34,929 nt of DNA from CAZDDI01 sp964504195. GTDB taxonomy: Bacteria; Chloroflexota; Anaerolineae; B4-G1; SLSP01. The first letter of the stretch is position 1; each line of letters begins with the position of its first letter. The stretch spans positions 1-34,929 of the forward strand of contig CAZDDI010000049.1 in the NCBI GenBank assembly GCA_964504195.1. The letters run 5' to 3'. Both the position numbers and the translations under genes were made by a program. Positions 1 to 7,783 of the stretch are shown piece by piece. The notes below the pieces were generated by a model. It had not been told where the DNA came from. It saw nothing but the letters and a program-made list of their open reading frames with translations, and made no database searches.

Positions 1-10
1 AAAAGAAAAC

Positions 11-90
11 GCCAAGCCGCCAGGACGCCAGGACGCAAAGAAAGAAAAAAACCTTGCGTCTTTGCGCCTTTGCGTCCTTGCGTTAAAGGA
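11..90. repeat. Iterated GCGTC/TTTGCG repeat in front of hsdR
   Basis: Short units of about 8 nt (GCCAGGAC type, then TTTGCGTC type) are iterated. GGACGCAAAG at 31-40 is the perfect reverse complement of CTTTGCGTCC at 68-77, so the stretch can fold into a hairpin. The last unit runs directly into the Shine-Dalgarno AAAGGA (85-90) of hsdR. Similar iterated tracts of other sequence sit at several other gene borders in this window. Confidence 0.6.
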
Positions 91-96
91 ACTACT

Positions 97-3000
97 ATGA
101 ACCTTGATGCCGAAGAAGCCCTCGAAAATCGCACGCTCCAGCTCTTTGCCGAGCTCGGCTGGCAGACGGCCAACGCTTTCTACGAAGCCTTCACGCCGGA
201 GAAAGCCACCGTCAAACGCCCCTATCTGGGCCGCCGCGATGAGGCCGACGTGCTCTTGCCCGACCGCGTGCTGGCGGCGCTTGCCCGCCTCAATCCCGAC
301 CTGCCGCCCGCCGCGCTCCCGGCCGCGCTCGAGACGCTGGCCCAGGGGCGCAGCGCCATGCAGCCCGTGGAGGCTAACCGCGCCGTCTACCAGCTCCTCA
401 AAGACGGCATCCCCGTCACCTATCGCGACGCCGCCGGCGCCGAGCACACGGCCAAAGCCCAGGTCATAGATTGGCGCACGCCCGCCGCCAATGAGTGCCT
501 CATGGTGCAACAACTCTGGGTGCAGAGCACGCACGCCCGCCGCCGCGCCGACCTCATCGGCTTCATCAACGGCATCCCGCTCTTCTTTGGCGAACTCAAA
601 GCCCACCATCGCCAGCTCAGCGACGCCTACACTGTCAACCTGTGCGACTACAAGACCGCCATCCCGCACCTCTTCTGGTACACCGGGCTGGTCGTCCTCT
701 CCAACGGCAGCCAGGCCGTACTGGGCAACTTCGCCGCCCCGTTCAAACATTTCGGCACCTGGAAAAAGGTCAACGCTGAAAATGAGCAGGGGATAATCCG
801 GCTCGAAACGCTGGCTCGCGCCACCCTCACCCCCGCGCGCCTGCTCGATCTGGTGGAAAACTACACCCTCTACCACAGAGGCGAAACCGGGCTGGAAAAA
901 ATCACCGCCAAGAACCACCAATACCTCGGCGTCGAAGCCCTCCTCCGTGCCGTGGAGCGCGGTCAAGAAAACGCGGGCAAACTGGGGGTCTTCTGGCACA
1001 CGCAGGGGAGCGGCAAGAGCTTCTCTATGATTCTCTTCGCCCAAAAACTCCTGCGCACACACGGCGGCCATTGGACCTTTCTCATCGTCACCGACCGCCA
1101 GGAGCTCGACACGCAAATCTACCAGAACTTCTCCCGTTGCGATATTGTCACCGAAGAAGAAAAGCGCATCCGCGCCCACAGCGGCGCACATCTCCAACAA
1201 CTCCTGCGCGAAGATCACCGCTACCTCTTCACCCTCATCCACAAATTCCACACCCGCGACGGCGAGCCGTACCCCCTGCTTTCGGAGCGGGATGATATCA
1301 TCGTCATCAGCGACGAAGCCCACCGCAGCCAATACGCCGAACTCGCCATGAACCTGCGGCGGGCCTTACCCCGCGCGGCCTTCATCGGCTTCACCGGCAC
1401 CCCGCTCATGGCTGATGAGATCGAGCTGACCCGCGCAGTCTTCGGCGACTACGTCAGCATCTACAACTTCCGCCAGTCGGTGGAGGATAAGGCGACCGTC
1501 CCCCTCTACTACGAGAACCGCGTGCCCGAAGTGCAGCTCACCAACGCCGCGCTCAACGCGGATATGGCCACCATCCTGGAGCAGGCCGATGTAGATGATG
1601 CGAGCGAGGCGCAACTGGCGCGGCGCTTCGCCACCGCCTACCAGATCATCACCCGCGATGACCGGCTCGACAAGATCGCCGCCGACATCGTCGAGCACTT
1701 CATCCACCAGGGCCATCAGGGCAAGGCGCTGGTCATTTCGATTGATAAACTCACCACGGTCAAAATGTACGCCAAAGTGCAGGCTCACTGGCAGCACACG
1801 CTCGCCGTGCTGCGGGAACAGCTCCCCCAGGCCCGGCCAGAACAACAAGCAGCCCTGGCCGCCCGCATCGCCTTCATGGAGAGCACCGATATGGCCGTCG
1901 TCATCTCCCCCGCCCACAACGAAACCGCCTTCTTCCGCCAGCACGGGCTGGAGATTCGCCCCCACCGCGAGCGGCTGCTCAAAGAAGAATTGGATGATAA
2001 ATTCAAATCCGCCACCGACCCGCTGCGGCTCGTCTTCGTCTGCGCCATGTGGCGCACGGGCTTCGACGCCCCGCCCTGCTCCACGCTCTACCTCGACCGG
2101 CCCATGCGCGACCACACCCTCATGCAAACCATCGCCCGCGCCAACCGCGTCTTCGGCGACAAGCACAACGGCCTCATCGTGGATTACATCGGCATCTTCC
2201 ACGAATTGCAGGCGGCGCTGGCGATTTACGCCACCGGCGCGGCGAGCGGCGATTACCCCATCCAGGATAAGGCCGCGCTGGTAGCAGACCTGCGGGACGC
2301 GCTGGCCGAAGTAACCGCCTTCTGCGCCGCGCGCGGCGTGGATTTGGACGCCCTGGCAGAGCAAGTGGATGTATTCGAACACATCGCCCGCATGGATGCG
2401 GCAGTCGCAGCCCTGGTAGAAGCAGCGGAACCGTCCGCGCTCAATGATGCCATCGAAGCCCTGGTGGTCAACGACGCCCTGCTCACCCGCTTCCTGAATC
2501 TCGCGGGGCGGGTCGCCCGGCTCTATCGCGCCATCCTGCCCGACGTCTGCGCGGCGGAATTCACCGCCCGGCAACGCCTGCTCGATCTGTTGGCGCGCAA
2601 ACTTCGCGGCCTCCTGCCCACGGCAACCAGCGCGCCCGACATCGGCGCCGAAGTCACCCAGCTGCTGGATAGCTCCATCGCAGCGCGGCGCTACGTCATC
2701 CACGAATCATCCGCGCCCTACGACCTGAGCCAGATTGATTTCGACGCGCTACGCGAGCGCTTCGCCGAAGGGCGCAGGCACACAGAGGCGGCCCAGCTGC
2801 GCGGCGCGCTCCACGCCCAACTCACACGGCTGGTGCAGCGCAACCCCACCCGCCTGGATTATCAGCGGACATTCGAGGCCCTCATCACAGCCTACAACGA
2901 GAACGCTTACAACGTCGAGACCTTCTACGCGCAATTGCTCGTGCTGGCGCAAGAACTGCGGCGCGAAGCACAACGCCACGTCCGCGAAAGCCTCAGCGAG

Positions 3001-3306
3001 GCCGAGCTTACCGTCTACGATATCCTCACCCGGCCCGATCTGGCGCTCACCCCGAAGGAAACGCGCCAGGTCAAGCAAGTCGCGCGCGACCTGCTCCAGA
3101 CGCTAGAGCGCGAGAAGCTCGTGCTGGATTGGCGCAAGCGGCAGCAGGATCGCGCCGCGGTGCGGATGACCATCGAAGAGCTGCTCTACCAGGGCTTACC
3201 GGAGCGGTTCACGCCGGAGCTCTGCGAGCAGAAGCGCGACGACCTGTATCAACACATCTACGAGCAGTACGCCGACGCCGACCACAACATCTACGCGACG
3301 GGGTAG
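97..3306 (+). CDS. hsdR: Type I restriction enzyme, R (motor/endonuclease) subunit
   Basis: This is the restriction subunit of a type I R-M complex: a translocating ATPase that cleaves unmethylated DNA together with HsdM and HsdS. The start at 97 (MNLDAEE) is chosen over 70 because AAAGGA lies 6 nt upstream; the product is 1069 residues, usual for HsdR. An N-terminal PD-(D/E)xK-type nuclease is visible as RADLIGF (D152) followed by FFGELK (E166, K168). The SF2 motor shows Walker A TQGSGKS (302-308), DEAH at 406-409, GFTGTP at 431-436, and a late QTIARANRV motif VI. The C-terminal helical part looks complete. No hsdM or hsdS follows on either strand, so they must lie left of the window or be missing. 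Family call is firm; specificity cannot be read from this subunit. Confidence 0.95.
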   Translation: MNLDAEEALENRTLQLFAELGWQTANAFYEAFTPEKATVKRPYLGRRDEADVLLPDRVLAALARLNPDLPPAALPAALETLAQGRSAMQPVEANRAVYQLLKDGIPVTYRDAAGAEHTAKAQVIDWRTPAANECLMVQQLWVQSTHARRRADLIGFINGIPLFFGELKAHHRQLSDAYTVNLCDYKTAIPHLFWYTGLVVLSNGSQAVLGNFAAPFKHFGTWKKVNAENEQGIIRLETLARATLTPARLLDLVENYTLYHRGETGLEKITAKNHQYLGVEALLRAVERGQENAGKLGVFWHTQGSGKSFSMILFAQKLLRTHGGHWTFLIVTDRQELDTQIYQNFSRCDIVTEEEKRIRAHSGAHLQQLLREDHRYLFTLIHKFHTRDGEPYPLLSERDDIIVISDEAHRSQYAELAMNLRRALPRAAFIGFTGTPLMADEIELTRAVFGDYVSIYNFRQSVEDKATVPLYYENRVPEVQLTNAALNADMATILEQADVDDASEAQLARRFATAYQIITRDDRLDKIAADIVEHFIHQGHQGKALVISIDKLTTVKMYAKVQAHWQHTLAVLREQLPQARPEQQAALAARIAFMESTDMAVVISPAHNETAFFRQHGLEIRPHRERLLKEELDDKFKSATDPLRLVFVCAMWRTGFDAPPCSTLYLDRPMRDHTLMQTIARANRVFGDKHNGLIVDYIGIFHELQAALAIYATGAASGDYPIQDKAALVADLRDALAEVTAFCAARGVDLDALAEQVDVFEHIARMDAAVAALVEAAEPSALNDAIEALVVNDALLTRFLNLAGRVARLYRAILPDVCAAEFTARQRLLDLLARKLRGLLPTATSAPDIGAEVTQLLDSSIAARRYVIHESSAPYDLSQIDFDALRERFAEGRRHTEAAQLRGALHAQLTRLVQRNPTRLDYQRTFEALITAYNENAYNVETFYAQLLVLAQELRREAQRHVRESLSEAELTVYDILTRPDLALTPKETRQVKQVARDLLQTLEREKLVLDWRKRQQDRAAVRMTIEELLYQGLPERFTPELCEQKRDDLYQHIYEQYADADHNIYATG

Positions 3307-3329
3307 CCATCAACGCCGGGCGGCGAAAG

Positions 3330-3441
3330 GTAGCGCGAGCTGTCAGCGCATGGATGCGCCGTTCGCAGCCCCGCGAAGCAGACGCTTCGCGTTACGCTGG
3401 TTTTGATTCGCCATTCGCAATTCGCAATTTTCAGAGGTATC
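3330..3441 (+). promoter_or_regulatory. 5' leader module, copy A (hairpin + heptads + SD)
   Basis: The leader of the SIS gene consists of a GTAGCGCGAGCTGTCAGC block from 3330, a hairpin CGCGAAGC-agac-GCTTCGCG (3372-3391), TTTTGATT, three 7-nt ATTCGCN units (about 3409-3428), TTTTCAG and AGAGG. The same order and largely the same sequence recurs in front of the unrelated secreted-protein gene (12951-12851, minus). That two unrelated genes share it suggests a mobile or regulatory leader; the function is unknown. Confidence 0.6.
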
Positions 3442-4485
3442 ATGGATACATCATACTTACATCAGGAAATTCAGGAACAGCCCACGGTATTACAAACAGT
3501 CCTGGCACAAGAAATGGCGGCGGTGCAAGCACTGGCTGCCAGACTCCAACAGCGCGCGCCCCGCTACATAGTGCTGGCGGCACGGGGAAGCTCCGATAAC
3601 GCGGCCCGTTACGGGCAGTACCTCTTCGGTGCCTACAACGGGATCACAGCCGCCCTGGCGACGCCATCACTCTTCACGCTTTACCAACGCCCGCCCACGT
3701 TAGAAGACGCTTTGATTATTGGTATTTCGCAATCGGGGCAGTCGCCGGATATCGTTTCGGTGCTTGTCGAGGGGCAACATCAGGGGGCGCTCACAGTGGC
3801 GATTACTAACGTCGCAGACTCACCGCTGGCGCAAGTGGGGCAATACACACTCAGTTTACACACCGGCCCAGAACGCAGCGTCGCCGCGACGAAAACCTAC
3901 ACCAGCTCACTCATGGTACTGGCTATGCTCAGCGCGGCCTGGGCTGGCGATGCCGAACGCCTGGCAGCATTACAGCAAGTGCCGATTTGGGCCGCAACAG
4001 TGCTTGAAGAATTCCCCCGCATCCGGCACATCGCAGAACGCTATCGCTACATGGAAGCCTGCGTGGTCATGGGCCGGGGCTTCAACTACGCTACAGCCTT
4101 CGAGATCGCGCTCAAGCTAAAGGAACTCACCTACATCATGGCGGAGCCATATTCCTCGGCGGATTTCCAGCACGGGCCAGTAGCAATTGTAGAGCAAGGA
4201 TTCCCTGTGCTGGCCGTATTACCGGAAGGCGCAACTGCACCCGATATGCTCGCGTTCCTTACGAGCTTACAAGCGCGCGCGCCGGAGCTGCTGATGATTT
4301 CCCCGCTGCGGGAGGCGCTGACGCTGGCCCAAACACCCCTGCCCCTCCCGCCGGACATCCCCGAATGGCTCTCACCGCTTGTGACCGTGCTGCCCGGCCA
4401 GCTGTTCGCGCTAGGACTGACGCTGGCGAAGGGCTACGATCCAGACCATCCTCGCGGTTTACGGAAAGTCACCCTTACCCATTGA
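3442..4485 (+). CDS. SIS-domain sugar-phosphate isomerase/deaminase (GlmS C-terminal/AgaS-like)
   Basis: A 347-residue protein with two SIS domains and no glutaminase domain. SIS motifs seen are RGSSDNAA (48-55), SQSGQSPD (96-103), ERSVAATKTYTSS (144-156), the second-domain LKLKE (224-228) and FQHGPVAI (242-249), and a GlmS-like tail DPDHPRGLRK. E228 and H244 match positions that in GlmS serve sugar-phosphate isomerisation (family knowledge). Lacking the amidotransferase half, it probably works as a glucosamine-6-phosphate deaminase (NagB-II type) or an AgaS-like ketose/aldose isomerase in amino-sugar breakdown; I cannot decide which. The start at 3442 follows AGAGG; an upstream in-frame start at 3403 would lie inside the repeat-like leader. 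It converges on the GyrA-like gene. Confidence 0.85.
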   Translation: MDTSYLHQEIQEQPTVLQTVLAQEMAAVQALAARLQQRAPRYIVLAARGSSDNAARYGQYLFGAYNGITAALATPSLFTLYQRPPTLEDALIIGISQSGQSPDIVSVLVEGQHQGALTVAITNVADSPLAQVGQYTLSLHTGPERSVAATKTYTSSLMVLAMLSAAWAGDAERLAALQQVPIWAATVLEEFPRIRHIAERYRYMEACVVMGRGFNYATAFEIALKLKELTYIMAEPYSSADFQHGPVAIVEQGFPVLAVLPEGATAPDMLAFLTSLQARAPELLMISPLREALTLAQTPLPLPPDIPEWLSPLVTVLPGQLFALGLTLAKGYDPDHPRGLRKVTLTH

Positions 4486-4545
4486 AGGTACAGATAACGC
4501 AACGGCGCGCCCATCCGCGCGTTGGGGGTGCCGTGTGAAGAGCCA

Positions 4546-4565
4546 TCACGTTTCACGCTTCACGG
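4546..4565. repeat. TCACGNT 7-nt-periodic tract over a stop codon
   Basis: Three TCACG units follow each other with a 7-nt period. On the minus strand this tract encodes the last residues (VKRET) and the TGA stop of the GyrA-like gene, so a border repeat has become coding sequence. Confidence 0.6.
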
Positions 4566-5592
4566 CCACCGCTGCCGCAACAGCCTGATCCGCCCGCAAG
4601 GCGATGCAATTGACGCCTTGCACCACCCCCTCTTTCGGGGGAACCTCGCTGGCGGCAAACCGGATGATTTTGCTGAGCTGCGAGATCACAAACACATCAT
4701 CGTCCTCAGCTGCCGGGATCGCCGCAACGAACGTCTCGGTCTTGAGCGCAATTTTGCCCCCGCCCCCCGGCATTTTGTTGACCGCAAACCCGCTCATCAA
4801 GCGCACCGTACCTTTACCCTCATCGCCCAACAAAAAGAGACCGCTCGTCTCTGTGACACCGGCAACCGCTGCCACACTATCGCCACGCTCCAGACGGATG
4901 CCCAACGAACCGGACACCTCATGGATGCGCTGCTCCGGGAAGCGAATCGCCATCCCGCGCCGCGTCGCCACGAACACATCGCCATCGCCGGTAGTCCAAC
5001 TCGCGCCCACCAGCGGGCCGCCCTGCTTGACCTCGTGGAAGACCATGCCGGGAATCATGCGCGGCCCTAGGAAGCTGGCGCGCACGCGATGCACCCAGCC
5101 GCGCTCGGCAGCCAACACCACATACGCCCCACCCTGATCAGGCAGCGCCGCCACGACGCGCTCGCCGGAGCGCAGCGGCAGCCACTCACTGAGCGGCTGG
5201 CCCTTCGCCCGCACCGGCGATTCGAGCAACTCCCCTACCGGCAGCCGGAAGGCGCGCCCCTCGCTGGTGAACAGCAGCGCGTCTTGCGCCTCGTGCAGCA
5301 CAGCCAGCAGCACGGGCGCGTCGCTATCGGGCGCGTCCAGATCAAAAACGCCCATCCCGCCACGCCGCTGACGCCCGTAAAGATGGCGCGGTGTCCGTTT
5401 GACCAGTCCCCCGGCACTGAACGTCAGCACGCTAAAGGGCGTGGGCGGCTCGTGATAGGCAGCTTCGGGGTCTTCCTCCACAGCTGGCCGCGCCGCGCGC
5501 GTCCCGCCGCGCCCGCGCTCCAGCTCCACTTCCAACGCCTCGATGTAGGCAACAACGTCCGCATCCACACCGGTCAAATCAGGTCGTTCCAT
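4546..5592 (-). CDS. Stand-alone GyrA C-terminal pinwheel-like protein
   Basis: A 348-residue protein resembling only the C-terminal DNA-wrapping domain of DNA gyrase subunit A. After a short helical N-terminus (about 1-30) and linker, six GyrA-type blades can be traced, beginning near residues 53, 103, 155, 205, 250 and 298, each with a T/E-xxG-xxx-R pattern. Blade 1 carries QRRGGMG (75-81), close to the GyrA-box QRRGGKG that gyrase needs for chiral wrapping (family knowledge), with K changed to M. There is no breakage-reunion domain and no active-site tyrosine region. It likely binds or bends DNA, or partners a topoisomerase; this is inference. The ATG follows AGGAG; the gap to the upstream S9 peptidase gene is 78 nt, so cotranscription is likely. 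The last codons lie in a repeat. Confidence 0.8.
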   Translation of the reverse strand: MERPDLTGVDADVVAYIEALEVELERGRGGTRAARPAVEEDPEAAYHEPPTPFSVLTFSAGGLVKRTPRHLYGRQRRGGMGVFDLDAPDSDAPVLLAVLHEAQDALLFTSEGRAFRLPVGELLESPVRAKGQPLSEWLPLRSGERVVAALPDQGGAYVVLAAERGWVHRVRASFLGPRMIPGMVFHEVKQGGPLVGASWTTGDGDVFVATRRGMAIRFPEQRIHEVSGSLGIRLERGDSVAAVAGVTETSGLFLLGDEGKGTVRLMSGFAVNKMPGGGGKIALKTETFVAAIPAAEDDDVFVISQLSKIIRFAASEVPPKEGVVQGVNCIALRADQAVAAAVAVKRET

Positions 5593-5607
5593 AATGATTG
5601 CTCCTGG

Positions 5608-5627
5608 TAAATTTGCGAATGGCGATG
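5608..5627. repeat. ATTCGC-type tract upstream of the GyrA-like gene
   Basis: On the minus strand this reads CCCCATCGCCATTCGCAAAT, two degenerate 7-nt units placed directly before the AGGAG of the gene at 5592. It resembles the tracts in front of the SIS gene and the S9 peptidase. Confidence 0.5.
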
Positions 5628-5647
5628 GGGAACGATTTAGTGCTCCC

Positions 5648-5677
5648 GTCTACCGTCTGCTGTCTACCGCCTACCCC
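5648..5677. repeat. GTCTACC 7-nt-periodic tract over a stop codon
   Basis: Four units of GTCTACC type (GTCTACC, GTCTGCT, GTCTACC, GCCTACC) lie in exact 7-nt register. The minus-strand TAG stop of the S9 peptidase gene (5673-5671) is part of the last unit. Confidence 0.6.
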
Positions 5678-7575
5678 AAATGCTGCTTGAAAAAATCCAC
5701 AATCGCGTTGTAGACCCACACCTTGTTCTCATACTTGAGCACGTCGTGGCCCTCGTTCTCCATGATGAGGATTTCAATGTCTTTCCCCTGCGCCTTGAGC
5801 TGCTCGACCAGATCCACCGATTCCGCAGCCACCACGCGGGGATCGTTGCGCCCCTGGATGACCAACATGGGGCAGGCCAGGTTGTGCAGATGGGTGCTGG
5901 GCGAGCGTTCCGTGAGAAAGTCCCGATCCTTTTCGGGATGGCCCAGCACGATATGGAAATAGGTCTTCCACGTTTCCGGCATCCGCTCCAGGAAGGTGAA
6001 GAGACTGTACGGCCCGAACATATCCACCGCCGCCTTCCACAAGTCGGGGTGCAGCCCGGCCTGCATCAACGTCATGTAGCCGCCGTAGGAGCGGCCCATC
6101 ACGCCGGCGCGTTCCATGTCCAGGCGCGGGTCGGCGCGCAGTTGCTCGAACGCCGCCACATGATCCAGGCGATCCTGGCCGCCCCAGTCCCGATCCACGC
6201 GCTTCATGTAGTCCATGCCATAGCCGGAGCTGCCGCGCACGTTCGGCACGAACACGGCAAAACCGTTGAGCGTGAAGAACTGAATCAGCGGCATGGAGAA
6301 CCAGGTGAAATCGGGCTTTTCCTGGCTCTGCGGCCCGCCGTGGATGTAGAAGATCACCGGGCGCTGGCCCGTGTAGCCGAGCTCCGGCGCGGGCAGGTAG
6401 AGCCGCGCCGAGATGCGCAACCCGTCATGGCTGATGAAGGCCGCATCCTCGCCGGAGGAGAGCAGGTGTTGGGGGATACCCAGAATCCGCTGGTGAGTCT
6501 GGCGCGTCACCCGGTCGCCTTCGATCACATACAGTTGCGCGGGCGAGGTGGCCGTAGAGAAGGCCAGCGCGACGTTGCCGGTGGCTTCTTCGCAGTAGAA
6601 GGATTGCACCACACCCTGCGCCAGCTCGCCCGTACCTACCACCACGCGAGTGATGGTGAACCGCAGCGTCGCCGGGTCGAACAAGCCCTCGTACACCCAC
6701 GAGACGCCATCAATGTTGTACTTGAGCGTGTAATGCGCGTGTGTGTGATGCGCCTCAAGCCCCACCAGCTCGCCCACCCCATTGTGCTTGATGCCCTCCA
6801 CCACCACCGGTTGCAAGGCTGCCGGGTCATCCAACGGCAGATAAGCCAGCCCGTAACCATCATCGAACAACGACGTGATGAGCAGCAGTCCTTGCTCTTG
6901 CGCATCGAAGGTCACGCCTGCAAAGCCCGTGAGTGGCACAACCTGCCCCGGCTCACGCTGTTCGATGGGCGTGCCGTAGAGCAGCCGCCGCTGGCCGGTA
7001 GCCTGCTCCCACAGGTACAGGATAACATCGCCCGCACTGTAACCATCGCCCAGAATGATGCGGCTGTAATCCCGCGTCGTGGCGGCAAAGAATGTTCCGT
7101 AGTAGCTCGTCGCCAGATGCGTGAGCTCCAGCGGCTCCAGGCGCACGAGGTAAGCATCCTGGTCGGGCACGGTGCGCCCATCCAAGTTGAAGGCGGCGAT
7201 GTTCTGTTCCAAGTCAACATGGGTCATAGCCACCTGTTTACCGGTAAATTGTTCACTGAAGAGCGGTTCTGGGATGCCGCCAGCGATAGGGATCACGCAG
7301 GGCTGGTAGTTCTCGTCGCCGTCGTTATCCAGCATCACGATGATGTTGCCCCAAGCGGGGAACACGCAGAAGGGCGCGCCGCCCATCAGCGCCGGGTTTT
7401 GGAGCGCGATGTTGGGCGGCAACAGCGGCTCCGGCACGCTGCCGTCCTTGTCCATCGCGTACAGGCTCAAGCGACCGGACATATCGCTGATGAAGAACAC
7501 CCGCTCGCCCACCAGCTGCGGGCTGAGGAACACTCGCGCAGAAAGCAGGGACTCGATTTTGAAGGGACTGGTCAT
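5671..7575 (-). CDS. S9 family prolyl oligopeptidase / acylaminoacyl-peptidase-like
   Basis: A 634-residue serine peptidase that probably cleaves oligopeptides in the cytoplasm. The N-terminal 380 residues look like the beta-propeller that gates the site. The C-terminal alpha/beta hydrolase has HGGPQSQ (412-418), nucleophile motif GRSYGGY (Ser496), QGRNDPR (Asp578) and NEGHD (His610), a complete catalytic triad. No signal peptide is present. The start at 7575 (MTSPFKIESL) has AAAGGAG just upstream; the longer frame back to 7719 would translate a hairpin, repeats and a promoter-like element, so it is rejected. The gene follows the tldE terminator and shares a 38-nt upstream element with tldD. 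The stop codon lies inside a repeat tract. Confidence 0.93.
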   Translation of the reverse strand: MTSPFKIESLLSARVFLSPQLVGERVFFISDMSGRLSLYAMDKDGSVPEPLLPPNIALQNPALMGGAPFCVFPAWGNIIVMLDNDGDENYQPCVIPIAGGIPEPLFSEQFTGKQVAMTHVDLEQNIAAFNLDGRTVPDQDAYLVRLEPLELTHLATSYYGTFFAATTRDYSRIILGDGYSAGDVILYLWEQATGQRRLLYGTPIEQREPGQVVPLTGFAGVTFDAQEQGLLLITSLFDDGYGLAYLPLDDPAALQPVVVEGIKHNGVGELVGLEAHHTHAHYTLKYNIDGVSWVYEGLFDPATLRFTITRVVVGTGELAQGVVQSFYCEEATGNVALAFSTATSPAQLYVIEGDRVTRQTHQRILGIPQHLLSSGEDAAFISHDGLRISARLYLPAPELGYTGQRPVIFYIHGGPQSQEKPDFTWFSMPLIQFFTLNGFAVFVPNVRGSSGYGMDYMKRVDRDWGGQDRLDHVAAFEQLRADPRLDMERAGVMGRSYGGYMTLMQAGLHPDLWKAAVDMFGPYSLFTFLERMPETWKTYFHIVLGHPEKDRDFLTERSPSTHLHNLACPMLVIQGRNDPRVVAAESVDLVEQLKAQGKDIEILIMENEGHDVLKYENKVWVYNAIVDFFKQHLG

Positions 7576-7637
7576 GGTTGCTCCTTTGGAATGGCGAATG
7601 GCGAATCTCAAAACTCGTCGCGGAGCGCCAGCTCCGC
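7576..7637 (-). promoter_or_regulatory. 5' leader module, copy C (hairpin + heptads + SD)
   Basis: In transcript order: hairpin GCGGAGC-tggc-GCTCCGC (7637-7620), GTTTTGAG, two ATTCGCC heptads, then AAAGGAG and ATG. The architecture matches copies A and B although the distal block is not shared. The hairpin could modulate translation; this is inference from position only. Confidence 0.5.
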
Positions 7638-7660
7638 TCTGAGCATTCCAGTTGTTTTCA

Positions 7661-7698
7661 CCCTCATTATGGCACACTTTGCGATTTTGGAAATTACC
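7661..7698 (-). promoter_or_regulatory. Promoter-like element shared with tldD
   Basis: On the minus strand a 38-nt stretch matches 33 of 38 positions of the stretch at 10716-10679. The conserved core is CAAAATCGCAAA then TGTGC, then CATAAT here and GATAAT there. SATAAT fits a -10 box; no good -35 is seen 17 nt upstream (ATTTCC), so an activator or an alternative sigma factor is possible. The predicted start would give a leader of about 84 nt carrying module C. Confidence 0.5.
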
Positions 7699-7724
7699 AC
7701 CGCATCCCACAAGTGGCAAGAAAA

Positions 7725-7763
7725 AGCCCCCGCGCCATCACTTATCGTGAGAGCGCGGGGGCT
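7725..7763 (-). terminator. Rho-independent terminator of tldD-tldE
   Basis: Arms AGCCCCCGCGC (7725-7735) and GCGCGGGGGCT (7753-7763) form an 11-bp GC-rich stem, with an inner TCAC/GTGA pairing. On the minus strand the hairpin is followed by TTTTTCTTG. It lies about 20 nt past the tldE stop and before the S9 promoter region. Confidence 0.85.
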
Positions 7764-7783
7764 GCTGATACTACCGAACCACC

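Noticed and set aside
1366..2703. Long minus-strand open frame (445 codons) inside hsdR
   Set aside because: It is a shadow of the GC-rich hsdR frame, with low-complexity Gly/Val/Asp-rich composition and no domain.
4500..4524. CAACGGCGCG / CGCGCGTTG as a terminator between the converging SIS and GyrA-like genes
   Set aside because: The stem needs a bulged G and no T-run follows on either strand.
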